This document shows, piece by piece, positions 6,896 to 15,579 of a DNA stretch of 64,000 nucleotides (positions are counted from its first letter, which is position 1; each line of letters starts with the position of its first letter). The notes under the pieces were generated by a model. It had not been told where the DNA came from. It searched no databases and saw only the letters and a list, made by a program, of their open reading frames with translations. The translations under genes were made by a program, and so were the position numbers. This stretch comes from VAXT01 sp038040395 (GTDB lineage: Bacteria; Actinomycetota; Thermoleophilia; Gaiellales; Gaiellaceae). Location: assembly GCA_038040395.1 (NCBI GenBank), contig JBBPIJ010000005.1:1-64000 (forward strand), written 5' to 3'.

Positions 6896-7726
6896 TTAGC
6901 CCTCGTCGAAGCGGGCGAGCTCATCGTCGATCCGCAGCTCGAGAGCGGGATCGAGGGCGGCCACGGCCGGCGCCGGCTCGCGCACGCGGCTCCAGCGCCA
7001 GGCGAGGGCCGCCAGGACAAGCGCACCGCCGAGCACTCCGCCGATCGGGAGCAGCCAGGCGAGCAGGTCGAAGCCCTTCTTCGGAGGAGCGGCGAGGATC
7101 TGCGGGCCGTACTCGACGACGAGCTGGTCCTTGATCTCGTCCTTGGTGTCGCCCGCCGCGATCCGCCGTGAGATGAACGTCTTGATCCGGCGCGCCGCCG
7201 GCGAGCTCGACTGGTCGAGGGTCGTGAAGCAGACGGGACACATCACCTCGTCCTCGAGGTCGGCGAGCGTGGTCCGCTCGACGACCGACTTCGAGGAGAC
7301 GAGCGAGACGTGGTAGCGGTACTTCGTGATCGCCTGTTGCTTGATCTCGCTCTTCGTCTTCCCGGCGGCGATCAGGTCGTTGATCATGCCGATGAGCTCG
7401 GGGGTGTACGAGACCGATTCCGCCTGGTCGAGCGTCGTCTGGCAATCGTCGCACCAGAGCTCCTTCTGGACCTCCAGGGAGGTCGGCTGCTCCTCACTCG
7501 CGATCGCCGCAGGCACGGCGACGAGCGCGAGCACGGCGAATGCGGCCGCCAGGAGGGTTTGGCGGAATACTGCTCGTCGCCGGGCCGCGATGGTCGTTCC
7601 GAGGGCGCGGACGCAGGGAGCATCCAGGCTAGTAAGCCTGGGTGCGACTGAGGACCCGGCCTCGGGGCGAGCAGCGCGGCTCGGGGGCACAGCATGTATT
7701 TCGCCAAACCCTCCTAGGATCCTCAC
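6896..7726 (-). CDS. ccmH: Tandem CcmH-domain cytochrome c biogenesis protein
   Basis: 276 aa. After a signal sequence (about residues 57-77) come two CcmH-type modules, each with CxxC and the helical G-x-T/D-K-x-E-I segment: CDDC (C92/C95) and CPVC (C163/C166). A membrane anchor follows (about 221-243). CcmH reduces and holds apocytochrome c CxxCH for heme ligation. The GTG start (7724-7726) overlaps the ccmG stop as GTGA. Residues about 4-57 are encoded by an inverted-repeat element (7551-7715) inserted in frame ahead of the signal peptide, giving an odd N-terminal extension. A shorter product from an internal start is possible. Confidence 0.85.
   Translation of the reverse strand: MRILGGFGEIHAVPPSRAARPEAGSSVAPRLTSLDAPCVRALGTTIAARRRAVFRQTLLAAAFAVLALVAVPAAIASEEQPTSLEVQKELWCDDCQTTLDQAESVSYTPELIGMINDLIAAGKTKSEIKQQAITKYRYHVSLVSSKSVVERTTLADLEDEVMCPVCFTTLDQSSSPAARRIKTFISRRIAAGDTKDEIKDQLVVEYGPQILAAPPKKGFDLLAWLLPIGGVLGGALVLAALAWRWSRVREPAPAVAALDPALELRIDDELARFDEG
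7551..7715. repeat. Palindromic element, copy 1 (in frame in ccmH)
   Basis: 165 bp bounded by 17-bp inverted repeats AGGAGGGTTTGGCGGAA (7551-7567) and TTTCGCCAAACCCTCCT (7699-7715). The centre has an 11-bp stem (7620-7630 with 7635-7645, AGTA loop), followed by the segment 7643-7668 that is identical in copy 2. It is translated as part of ccmH. It carries no transposase. Confidence 0.85.
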
Positions 7727-8265
7727 GCCGCGAGCGCCTGCTTGATCGCGCTCTCGAGCTCCTCCGCGCGGGCCTCGCCAAAGATGTAGCCGTGCACTCT
7801 CCCCGAAGCCGCGACGACGAACGTGCGCGGAATCGGCAGCCCGCCGTAGGCATGGAGAACGCGGCCGTTCGGGTCGCGAACGTTCGGGTAGCTGACGCCG
7901 TAGCGGTCGAGGAAGGAGCGGCCGTCGCCGGAGTAGTCCGTCGTGTCGATCCCGACGAACGCGACCCGGTCCCGGTAGCGCTCGAAAGCCGACTGGAAAC
8001 GCGGCGCCTCGCTCTTACACGGCTCGCACCACGAGGCCCAGAAGTTGATGACGACGACCTTTCCGCGGAGCGACGAGAGCTCGAGGGAACCATCCCCGTT
8101 CAGGCGCTTCAGATTGAAGTCCACCGCCATCGGCCGCTTGCCCTGCGTGAAGTCCTTCGCGACGCTCGATCTGTCGTTCTGAACGACCTTCCAGACGAGC
8201 AGCCCGAGGAGCGCTGCGACGAGCCCGAGCGCGCCGACCTGGCCTGCAAGCTTGAGCCTGGACAT
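7723..8265 (-). CDS. ccmG: Thioredoxin-like CcmG/ResA/TlpA protein
   Basis: 180 aa membrane-anchored thiol oxidoreductase. An N-terminal TM helix (about 7-27) precedes a thioredoxin fold with active site WASWCEPCK (C80/C83) and the cis-Pro region LPIPRTFVV. It would reduce CcmH or apocytochrome c using electrons from the CcdA-like protein. The ATG overlaps the L,D-transpeptidase stop (TGATG), and its own stop overlaps the ccmH GTG, so all are translationally coupled. Confidence 0.92.
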   Translation of the reverse strand: MSRLKLAGQVGALGLVAALLGLLVWKVVQNDRSSVAKDFTQGKRPMAVDFNLKRLNGDGSLELSSLRGKVVVINFWASWCEPCKSEAPRFQSAFERYRDRVAFVGIDTTDYSGDGRSFLDRYGVSYPNVRDPNGRVLHAYGGLPIPRTFVVAASGRVHGYIFGEARAEELESAIKQALAA

Positions 8266-9296
8266 CAGGCTCCGACGATGAACACCGGCGTCCCGACGTC
8301 GACGGTGTTGAAGAGCCATTCAGCGTCCGAGATGTACATCCGGATGCACCCGTGCGAGACCGAGTAACCGATCGAGGCGGGGTTCGGAGTCCCGTGGATG
8401 CCGACGCCGGGGCTGGAAAGCCCCATCCAGCGCGTGCCCAGCGGATTGTTGGGGCCGGGCGGAATCGGCTTCTGGCCTCTGGCCCAGCGCGAGTTCGGCG
8501 GGTACCACCACGGGTTGCGCCACTTGACCTGGATCTGGAAGCGCCCGAGCGGAGTCGGATAGATGGACTGGCCGGTTGCGACGCGGAAGGTGCGGCGCAG
8601 CCGGTCGTAGCGGTGCAGCAGCAGGCGGTTGGAGTTGCGGCGGATCACGATCACCGAGCGGAAAGCGCTCCGCAGCAGCGTGGCGCGCGGCGACCGGTAC
8701 TTGATCCGCACCGTCGCGCGGCTTGTCTTGCGCAGGCGCGCAACGATCGTCTGCGTGAGGTTTGCTCGGTCAACGCTCAGCCCGGGGCGGTCGGCAACGA
8801 CTACCGGCTTCAGGTGGCGCAAGAAGACCTGGGCGTCGGCGGGACGGCGGTTGAAACGGCGGGAGACCGAGAGAGAGTAGGCGCGCACGACGTCGCCGTC
8901 GATCAAGACCGGCAGCGTCAGCTCTGCGCCGGCGGGAGCGCTCCTTGCGCGTGTGATCGCCTCGTCCACGTGAGCGCTCGCCCCCAGCGCTTCCGGTGTG
9001 GGCGCGAGTCGGCGCTTGCGGTCGAGGACGACGGGCAGCGGCACGTCGAAGCGCTCGCGAACGACGGTGGCGGCCTCCTCGGGAGTCAGGCCTCCGACCG
9101 GGATTCCGGAGATCGTCACGCCCGGCGGGATCAGGAAGGGCGCCGGAGTGGTCGTCGTCGCCCCGGTCGTGGTCGTTCCGGTCGAGCCTGTGGTCAAGAA
9201 GCCGGCGGCGTTCACCCCTCCGGCCAGGACCACAGCCGTGAACGCACCTGCCGCAGCGCAGGCGAGGGCAGAAACGGCAAAGCCGAAGCGTCTCAC
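8265..9296 (-). CDS. L,D-transpeptidase (YkuD) with N-terminal substrate-binding module
   Basis: 343 aa exported protein: signal/TM segment (about 5-30), Thr/Pro-rich linker, a peptidoglycan-binding-4 type module (about 60-190) and a C-terminal YkuD domain with catalytic SHGCIRM (Cys317) and the upstream HGTP motif. It forms 3-3 peptidoglycan cross-links or anchors proteins to the wall. GTG start. First gene of the ccm cluster, which is an unusual partner for cytochrome maturation. Confidence 0.93.
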   Translation of the reverse strand: MRRFGFAVSALACAAAGAFTAVVLAGGVNAAGFLTTGSTGTTTTGATTTTPAPFLIPPGVTISGIPVGGLTPEEAATVVRERFDVPLPVVLDRKRRLAPTPEALGASAHVDEAITRARSAPAGAELTLPVLIDGDVVRAYSLSVSRRFNRRPADAQVFLRHLKPVVVADRPGLSVDRANLTQTIVARLRKTSRATVRIKYRSPRATLLRSAFRSVIVIRRNSNRLLLHRYDRLRRTFRVATGQSIYPTPLGRFQIQVKWRNPWWYPPNSRWARGQKPIPPGPNNPLGTRWMGLSSPGVGIHGTPNPASIGYSVSHGCIRMYISDAEWLFNTVDVGTPVFIVGA

Positions 9297-9313
9297 GACT
9301 GGAGTGTAGCCCT

Positions 9314-10021
9314 CTAATCCCCGAAAATACGCGGATCGTCGGTGATCACGCCGTCGACGCCGAAGCCGTCGAGTTTTCGGAGGGCTCGACGGCTGTTCAC
9401 CGTCCAGGTGAGCACCGCGACGCCGAGCGAGTGGCAGCGCTCGACGACCGCCCGGGTGACGAGCCGGTGATCGAGCGTGACGGCCGACGCCTCCGCCTCG
9501 CCGACGATCGCCTCGATGCGGAATGGGAGCGTCCAGCGCACGCCCATGCGAAGGGGACCGGCGACTGGCAAGAACGTGCGCCGACCGCCGATGCGCAGCC
9601 GGTTCGGGGGATACGTGCGGCTCCGGATAAGGTCAGGTTCAAGCCGCCGGAGAGCCCGGAGCGTGCCGAGCCCGTACGTGGACGCAACCGCTCTGCCGAC
9701 GAGATCGTGCCGTCGCAGCGCGTCGACCAGCTCACGCTCGAAGCCCCCTCCTTTCACATCTGCCACGAGCCCCGTCTCGGGACTGCGCTCGGCGAGGAAG
9801 GCGAACACGTCCTCCAGGGCCACAGGCTCCGCCCCGAGCTCCCGGTGCGAGTGCCCGAGGACGAGCGTGCGGTCGGGTCTGCCGAGAACGTCGAGCTCGA
9901 CCATGTCGACGCCGATCGCGAGCGCCGCTTCGACTGCTTCGATCGTGTTCGGCGGAGCGAGCGCCGCTGCGCCGCGATGGCCGATCCGGATCAGCGGGCC
10001 GTCCCCCCGCAGGAGCTTCAT
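9314..10021 (-). CDS. Glycerophosphodiester phosphodiesterase
   Basis: 235 aa GDPD TIM barrel. Catalytic and metal residues are visible: HRG (His15, Arg16), PPNT (Asn25), VELDV (Glu42, Asp44) and LGHSH, plus C-terminal WTVN and DGVITDDP. It hydrolyses glycerophosphodiesters to glycerol-3-phosphate and an alcohol. No signal peptide is seen, so it is probably cytosolic. The ATG overlaps the upstream stop (ATGA). Confidence 0.92.
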   Translation of the reverse strand: MKLLRGDGPLIRIGHRGAAALAPPNTIEAVEAALAIGVDMVELDVLGRPDRTLVLGHSHRELGAEPVALEDVFAFLAERSPETGLVADVKGGGFERELVDALRRHDLVGRAVASTYGLGTLRALRRLEPDLIRSRTYPPNRLRIGGRRTFLPVAGPLRMGVRWTLPFRIEAIVGEAEASAVTLDHRLVTRAVVERCHSLGVAVLTWTVNSRRALRKLDGFGVDGVITDDPRIFGD

Positions 10022-11592
10022 GGCCCGGTCGGCAGCCCGTGCTCCTCGAAGCGGCCGCCTTCCGCGGCGAACTCGAGGATCATCCGGTCGGTCAGCCACT
10101 CGACCGGCGCACGGTCGTCCGTCCACGGATCGGTGGACGGCGAGGCGGTCTTCATGTCCCTTGCCAGGAGGTCTAGGAGCGGCCGAAGCCGGGCCGGGAC
10201 ACGGGCGACGGCTAGCCGCTCGAGGAGGAGCCGCCTCGGCTCGGCCCGGTCGAGGCCGATCACGAACTGGTTGAAGCGGAGCGCCTGCCAGGTCAACACG
10301 AGCGGGAACTCCGCAGCAAGCGTCCCGGAGACTCCGTCCGCAAGGCTGTGGTTGCCGGGCGTGGTCGCCGCGTTGAGCACGATCGCGCCGCCGGGCACCA
10401 GGCGCGAGTGGGCGAGCCGGAAGAACTCGCGGGTCGCGAGGTAGAAAGGCACGTAGGGGGGCCGGTACGCGTCGACGACGATCAGGTCGTAGCGTGCGCG
10501 CGTACCGCGCAGGAAGGGACGTGCATCGGCGGTGACCACGTGAAGGCGCGGATTGTCGTCCAGCCCGAAGAAGCGTCGGCCGACGGCGGTCACGGCCGGG
10601 TCGAGCTCCACTCCGTCGACACGGGCCTGCGGGTAGAAGACGCCGAGCGCGCGGGCGGTTGTCCCGCCTGCGTTGCCGAGGATCGCGACCCGCCGAAGAG
10701 GCCGTCCCAGCAGAGGCGGCATGGCGAGGTATGTGTCCCACTCGCCGCCCGTCAACACCGAGTCGCGGCGCCAGATCGAGTGCACCGCAAGGCCCTCGTT
10801 GAGGTAGAGCCGGCGCACGCCGTACTTCTCGGTCACGTGGATGAACTGGTAGTGAGACTCCTGCTCGTGGACGAGCCCCGGCTCGGCTCGGACGGCTCCG
10901 GCCGGGACCGCGAGCAGCGCTCCGATTGCGACGGCGACGAGTAGCCAACGGCGCCCGAGCAGCGCGGCGCCTGGCACTGTCACGAGCACCGCCGCCCCGA
11001 GCAGCGTCCGCTGCGTGCCGATCGCCGGAATGGTGACCAGCGCGGACAGGAAGGTGCCGAGCAGGCTGCCTACGGTCGAGAGTGCGTAGAGCCGGCCCGC
11101 AACCGAGCCCGCGTCGCGCACGTCGTCGATCGCGAGCCGGATCGCGAAGGGGGCGACCATGCCCAAGAGCGTCACCGGAGGCGCGAAGAGGGCGAGCACG
11201 GCGAAGAAGGATCCGATCGCCGCTCCGGCCGAGACCTGATCGAGGCCCTCGACCGAAACGTCCAGGAAGGGCCCGGCTGCAAAGGGCACAGCCGCGATCA
11301 GCACCGCGGCGGCGAGGACGATTCCGCCGAGCAGGCGTGGCTCCGGACGCCGGTCGGCCAGCTTCCCTCCGAGCCAGTACCCGAGCGAGAGCGACGCGAG
11401 CACGAGCCCGATCACGTTCGCCCAGACGATCGTGGAGCTGCCGTAGTACGGCGCGAGGAGCCGCGCGGCGCCGATCTCGGTCGCAAGCGAGCCCGCCCCT
11501 GCGCAGAAGACGAGGGCGTTCAGGGAGGGCGAGAGCGAGCGGCCCTCGGCGGCCCTCGGGGGCCGGTCCTCCACGCGAAGAGCTTCAGCCAC
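10018..11592 (-). CDS. Membrane-bound spermidine synthase-like protein
   Basis: 524 aa. The N-terminal half has about seven or eight hydrophobic helices (NALVFCAGAGSLATEIGA onward); the C-terminal half is a spermidine-synthase/methyltransferase fold (AILGNAGGTTARAL, VDGVELDPAV, YDLIVVDAYRPP). Whether it makes polyamines is unproven for this fused class; no speD is seen here. The GTG start (11590-11592) overlaps the SpoIIE stop (GTGGCTGA), and the gene overlaps GDPD downstream, giving a three-gene coupled operon. Confidence 0.85.
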   Translation of the reverse strand: MAEALRVEDRPPRAAEGRSLSPSLNALVFCAGAGSLATEIGAARLLAPYYGSSTIVWANVIGLVLASLSLGYWLGGKLADRRPEPRLLGGIVLAAAVLIAAVPFAAGPFLDVSVEGLDQVSAGAAIGSFFAVLALFAPPVTLLGMVAPFAIRLAIDDVRDAGSVAGRLYALSTVGSLLGTFLSALVTIPAIGTQRTLLGAAVLVTVPGAALLGRRWLLVAVAIGALLAVPAGAVRAEPGLVHEQESHYQFIHVTEKYGVRRLYLNEGLAVHSIWRRDSVLTGGEWDTYLAMPPLLGRPLRRVAILGNAGGTTARALGVFYPQARVDGVELDPAVTAVGRRFFGLDDNPRLHVVTADARPFLRGTRARYDLIVVDAYRPPYVPFYLATREFFRLAHSRLVPGGAIVLNAATTPGNHSLADGVSGTLAAEFPLVLTWQALRFNQFVIGLDRAEPRRLLLERLAVARVPARLRPLLDLLARDMKTASPSTDPWTDDRAPVEWLTDRMILEFAAEGGRFEEHGLPTGP

Positions 11593-14284
11593 TGATGCGA
11601 CGGATGACGACGACCGCGTAATCGTCTTCGGGCTCGCCGGCGAATGCCCGCGCGTCGGCGACGACGTGCTCGGCAAGACCCTGAGCAGAGAGCTCCCGGC
11701 CGGCCGTAAGTGCCGCGTCGAGCCGGCCCTCCCCGTACAGGTCGGCGTCGCGTCGAGCCTCGACGAGCCCGTCCGTGTACAGGCAAAGGGCGGCGCCGGG
11801 GGCAAGCGTGGCGAGGAGATTCTCGTACCGCTGCCCCGCCTCGACGCCCAGCGCGAGGCCCCGCGGCGCGAGCGCCGTCACCTCACCGTCCGGGGCGAGC
11901 ACGCGCGCAGCGGGATGGCCCGCGCTCGCTGCGCACACCTCGCCCGACTCCGGGTTGATCGTCACGCAGAGCATCGTCACGAAGGTCCCGCCGGCGAGCT
12001 CTCCGAGCGCGACCTCGTTCGCCTGCGCCAGCAGCTCTCCCGGATCGGGATAGAGGCGGACGAGCGAGCGGAATGCGAACTTCGCGAGCGCCATGTCGGC
12101 GGTTGCCTCCACCCCGTGGCCGCTGGCATCGCCCAGCACGACCGCGAGCTGCCCGTCCGGCAGCGTCAGGAAGTCGTAGACATCGCCCCCGACCTCGACC
12201 CGCGCGGAGGATTCATAGACGGCGCCGACCTCGAGCCCAGGCACCTCCGGCAGGCCACGAGGCAGCAGCGAGCGCACCATCGTGTCCGCGAACGCCTTCT
12301 GCTGGTGATAGAGGCGCGCGTTGTCGATTGCGAGCGCCGCCTGGCCGGCGACGAAGAGCGCCGTCTCGACGGCCTCCTTGCCGAGGCGCCGTTCCGGGTC
12401 GAGGGAGACGACGGTCAGCGTCGCGAGCAGCTCGGCCGGGGTCGCGATCGGAACGACGACCGCAGTCGAGCCCTGCTCGAGGAAGGGCACGAGCAGCTCG
12501 TAGGACGAGCCGAGCCGCCGCGCGCTCCGAGGATCGAGAACAAGCGGCTTTCCCATTCGGAAGAGCCTCCGGCCCGGAAGCTTCTCCACGGACTGGTCCT
12601 GCGTTACGAGCGGGCGCAGCGGCTCCTCGAGCCGCGGGTCGGCGATGTGGATGGCGCGGGAGACGAGCAGGTCGCCGCGTTCGTCCTGCATCCGGACGAC
12701 TGCGGCATCCGCGTCGAGGAGCTCCACGGCCGCGCGCGTCACCGCCTTGAGCGTGGCGTCAAGCGAGAGGCTCTGGGCGAACGAGCGCGAGATCTCGTAC
12801 AGGGCGCGGAGGCGCTTGGCGGACTCCCGCTCGGCGGCAAGAGCCTCCTCGCGCTCTGACGCGAGGCGCTCCGTTCGCTCGTGCAGCTGGGCGTTCTGGA
12901 CCGCCACTGCGAGCTGGCTGGCGAGAGCGGCTAGGAGCGACGACTCGTTCGCCGACAGCTCGCGACCGCGCGGGAGATAGGCAGCGAGCAAGCCGATCAG
13001 CTCCTCTCGGGCGACGAGTGGAACGGCAAGCACGGCGTCGATCTGCGCCTCGCTGACGGCGTCCCGCACCGATTCGAGACGAACGTCAGCCTGCGCATCG
13101 GACACGTGCAGCATCCCCTGGGCGCGAAGAGGGCCGAACGCGAGCGCGAGCAGTCGCTCGGCAACCGCGAGCTCCGAGCCGGTGACTCCGTGCCCCGCCT
13201 CGGTGCTCAGCCTGGTCCCGCGACGCAGATACACCGCGACCCGATCCGAGCCAAGTAGCTCGGAGACGCGTTCGACGGCCGTTTCCAGGGTGTGCGCGAG
13301 CGAGAGCTCCGCGATCGCCTGGCTGACGACGGCCAGGAGCGCCTCCGAGCGCTCGAGCTCGAGCGACATCGCCTGAGCCCGCTCACCCGCGCGCAGCGCC
13401 TGGGCTGCCCGAACGGCAAACGTCGCAAGTCGATCGAGCTCCGGCGCGGACGGGACGGCCCCGACCGGGAACGCAAGCTCGAGGATCCCGACGGGCGGCT
13501 GACCGAGCGTGAAGCTGGCCACCACACGTCCCAGCGCGTCGGCCTCCGGCTCGAGCCGCACGGGCTCGCGCTCGGTCATGGCGCGCCCGGCTAGATGCGG
13601 CCCCGGCTGCGTGTCGATCGGCCCAACGGCGGCGAGCAGCTCGAGAGCCCCTTCGACTGGATACCAGAGAGCAGCCGCCTCAGCGCGCGCCGCGCGGGTG
13701 GCGATGCGAACGACTTCGTCGGCAGCGCGGGCCCGGTCGAGCCCTACTGCGAGCGCGTCGCCCGCAAGGGTGAGAGCCCGCGCGAGCGAAGCACCATCCT
13801 GAGCGGCGCCGTTCGTGCCGAGAAACGCGCGGAGGACGAGGCCGAGATGGGATGCCGCGAAACGCGCCGCGACGATCTCGCCGGGCGCGAACACCCGGCG
13901 GGAGCGGAGCAGCTCGAGGCTGCCGAGCGGCTTTCCGTCGGCGCCCGCCGGCAGGAGCAGGACGTCGGCCGCACGCGCTCGTCGAGCGGCCCGCCGGACC
14001 GCTCCCGGCAGCTGCTCCCGCGAGCTCCCGTTCGCAGGGAGCTGGCTGACCGGAAAGCTCGATCCGGCAAGCTCAGCGGAGAGCGCCTCGGAACGCGAGA
14101 CGACGCTGCGCGCCTCGAGCATGCCGTCCCCTCCTGCGACCCGGATGATGGCAACGTGCGCGCCAGTCGCCTCGAGGGCAGCTTCCCCGAGCGCGCGCAA
14201 CGCCCCGGCGAGGTCGTTCTCCTCGGCCGCGCGTCGCCCTCCGGCGGCGAGCGCGTCGAGCGCCTGCTCGGAAATGCCCTCCAT
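11585..14284 (-). CDS. Multi-GAF PP2C/SpoIIE-type serine phosphatase
   Basis: 899 aa cytosolic signalling protein. Three to four GAF-like modules occupy about residues 1-650, with a helical linker ERTERLASEREEALAAERES near 470-490. The C-terminal SpoIIE domain (about 680-899) shows EVGGDVYDF, LGDASGHGVEA and LYTDGLVEAR, the metal-binding Asp motifs. It is expected to dephosphorylate an anti-sigma antagonist (RsbU-like). No anti-sigma or STAS partner is in this window. ATG start. Confidence 0.9.
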   Translation of the reverse strand: MEGISEQALDALAAGGRRAAEENDLAGALRALGEAALEATGAHVAIIRVAGGDGMLEARSVVSRSEALSAELAGSSFPVSQLPANGSSREQLPGAVRRAARRARAADVLLLPAGADGKPLGSLELLRSRRVFAPGEIVAARFAASHLGLVLRAFLGTNGAAQDGASLARALTLAGDALAVGLDRARAADEVVRIATRAARAEAAALWYPVEGALELLAAVGPIDTQPGPHLAGRAMTEREPVRLEPEADALGRVVASFTLGQPPVGILELAFPVGAVPSAPELDRLATFAVRAAQALRAGERAQAMSLELERSEALLAVVSQAIAELSLAHTLETAVERVSELLGSDRVAVYLRRGTRLSTEAGHGVTGSELAVAERLLALAFGPLRAQGMLHVSDAQADVRLESVRDAVSEAQIDAVLAVPLVAREELIGLLAAYLPRGRELSANESSLLAALASQLAVAVQNAQLHERTERLASEREEALAAERESAKRLRALYEISRSFAQSLSLDATLKAVTRAAVELLDADAAVVRMQDERGDLLVSRAIHIADPRLEEPLRPLVTQDQSVEKLPGRRLFRMGKPLVLDPRSARRLGSSYELLVPFLEQGSTAVVVPIATPAELLATLTVVSLDPERRLGKEAVETALFVAGQAALAIDNARLYHQQKAFADTMVRSLLPRGLPEVPGLEVGAVYESSARVEVGGDVYDFLTLPDGQLAVVLGDASGHGVEATADMALAKFAFRSLVRLYPDPGELLAQANEVALGELAGGTFVTMLCVTINPESGEVCAASAGHPAARVLAPDGEVTALAPRGLALGVEAGQRYENLLATLAPGAALCLYTDGLVEARRDADLYGEGRLDAALTAGRELSAQGLAEHVVADARAFAGEPEDDYAVVVIRRISG

Positions 14285-14334
14285 CTCCGCTCGAAACGTA
14301 CCCCTGATCGGTCATGGAGGGCCAGTCCCCCGTT

Positions 14335-14340
14335 TAGACT
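14335..14340 (+). promoter_or_regulatory. Candidate -10 box, leaderless start
   Basis: TAGACT stands exactly 6 nt before the ATG at 14347 and there is no SD, consistent with a leaderless transcript. No convincing -35 hexamer. Confidence 0.4.
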
Positions 14341-14346
14341 CCCCCT

Positions 14347-14583
14347 ATGGCCCAGCCGGCTCGACGCCCGGAGGTGGTCGACGAGGCACTCCAGCTCGAT
14401 CCAGTTGCCGTCCAACGGGCGTATCAGCTGCATCGAGCCAGGCGCCGCGTCCACCGAAACCGTAGACAGGAGACCAAGCGCGCCAAGCTTCGCTTTTGGC
14501 TCGTCCTCCTCGGCCTCGTCGCGGTGAGCGTCTACCTCAGCATCGTGATCTGGCACCAGATCGAGCGCACGTTCGGTTTGTAG
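14347..14583 (+). CDS. Small single-TM hypothetical protein
   Basis: 78 aa: a basic, soluble N-terminal half (RAYQLHRARRRVHRNRRQ) then one TM helix (about 50-70). Divergent from the SpoIIE gene and ahead of another membrane gene. No family recognised. Confidence 0.65.
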   Translation: MAQPARRPEVVDEALQLDPVAVQRAYQLHRARRRVHRNRRQETKRAKLRFWLVLLGLVAVSVYLSIVIWHQIERTFGL

Positions 14584-14597
14584 ATACTTCGACCACC

Positions 14598-15089
14598 GTG
14601 GAGCCTTCCGAGCCCTATCCCCCTGAGCGCCAGCCCCCTCCGGCCCCCGTAGGCCGCGAGCGCGACATGCTTCTGACGCTCCCGGGCGGCATCTGGGCCG
14701 CGGGGGAGCGGGTGAGCGCGCTCGCCGGGTTCGTGCTCATGCTCTCGGTGTTCATGGGGTGGTATGCGGGCTCGGAGGAGGGCCCGACGATCGCGGTGAT
14801 CGGGTGGCACACGGGCGCGATCGGGAAGCTCGTCTTCCTGCTCGGGCTCGCGGTCGTCGTGCTGGTCGTGCTTCGCGAGTTCGGGATCGAGCTGCCGGCA
14901 ACCGTTCCCGAGAGCCTCGTCATCATCGTCATCGGCTCGCTGGCGACAATTCTCGTCCTCATCCGCCTGATCTCCGTGCCCGACCGCTTCTTCCCGAACG
15001 ACGGCCGCGGCATCGGAATCTGGATCGCTCTTATCGCGGCGCTGGCGCTGATCGTGGGCGGGCTCCTGCGAGCAGGCGAAGAGCTGTAG
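14598..15089 (+). CDS. Four-TM hypothetical membrane protein
   Basis: About 163 aa. A proline-rich cytosolic N terminus (about 1-20) is followed by four hydrophobic helices: SALAGFVLMLSVFMGW, IGKLVFLLGLAVVVLVV, ESLVIIVIGSLATILVLI and GIWIALIAALALIVGGLL. GTG start at 14598, 15 nt after the upstream stop. Its 3' end overlaps the convergent PAP2 gene by 59 bp. No recognised family. Confidence 0.65.
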   Translation: MEPSEPYPPERQPPPAPVGRERDMLLTLPGGIWAAGERVSALAGFVLMLSVFMGWYAGSEEGPTIAVIGWHTGAIGKLVFLLGLAVVVLVVLREFGIELPATVPESLVIIVIGSLATILVLIRLISVPDRFFPNDGRGIGIWIALIAALALIVGGLLRAGEEL

Positions 15090-15579
15090 CGACCGCGAGC
15101 CCGAGGGCCGCTCCTCCCAGCACGTCCAGGGGGTAGTGGACGCCGTTGTAGACGCGCGAGAACGCGATCAGCATCGCGAGCGCGAAGAGCGGCACCTTCG
15201 GCAACGGAGTCAGCCAGGCGAGCAGGGCCGCGCAGGCAAAGCTCGAGGCCGAGTGGCCTGACGGGAAGCTGTCGCTCACGGGGACGTCGACCAGGGGACG
15301 CGGATCGGGGAATCGGTGCGGAGGTCGCTCTCGCCCGATCGCTAGGCGCAGACCGTACGAGGCCCAGCCTGCGAGCAGGTCGCCGGCCAGGACGAACAGG
15401 AAGATCGAGGGCCGCCGCCAGAGGAACGCCGCGATGACGGCTATGACGAGCCAGACCAGCCCGCTGTTGCCGATGTGCGAGATGGCGACGAAGAAGTCGT
15501 CGAGCCAGTGCGTTCGGTGGTTGACGACCCAGCGCTCGAGCCTTGTGTCGAGGTCGACTACGGCACCTCTCGCGGGGCT
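15031..15579 (-). CDS. PAP2-superfamily phosphatase, no canonical start codon
   Basis: Membrane phosphatase of the undecaprenyl-PP/lipid phosphatase type. Motifs are GRERPP (domain 1, KxxxxxxRP-like), SFPSGHSAS (domain 2) and SRVYNGVHYPLDVLGG (domain 3). The only canonical start, GTG 15279, lies just before domain 2 and would lose half the protein. The frame is open without a stop back to the TAG (15580-15582) of the response regulator, in the same frame, and the intervening codons encode normal PAP2 sequence (RLERWVVNHRTHWLDDFF). There is no ATG/GTG/TTG in between. It is a readthrough product, has a rare start, or is damaged. Confidence 0.72.
   Translation of the reverse strand, partial: SPARGAVVDLDTRLERWVVNHRTHWLDDFFVAISHIGNSGLVWLVIAVIAAFLWRRPSIFLFVLAGDLLAGWASYGLRLAIGRERPPHRFPDPRPLVDVPVSDSFPSGHSASSFACAALLAWLTPLPKVPLFALAMLIAFSRVYNGVHYPLDVLGGAALGLAVATALRLLAGARPRSAPAPR

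Noticed and set aside
6248..7171. Plus-strand frame opposite ccdA and ccmH
   Set aside because: Its product is charged and repetitive, and the minus strand carries recognisable CxxC and TM motifs.
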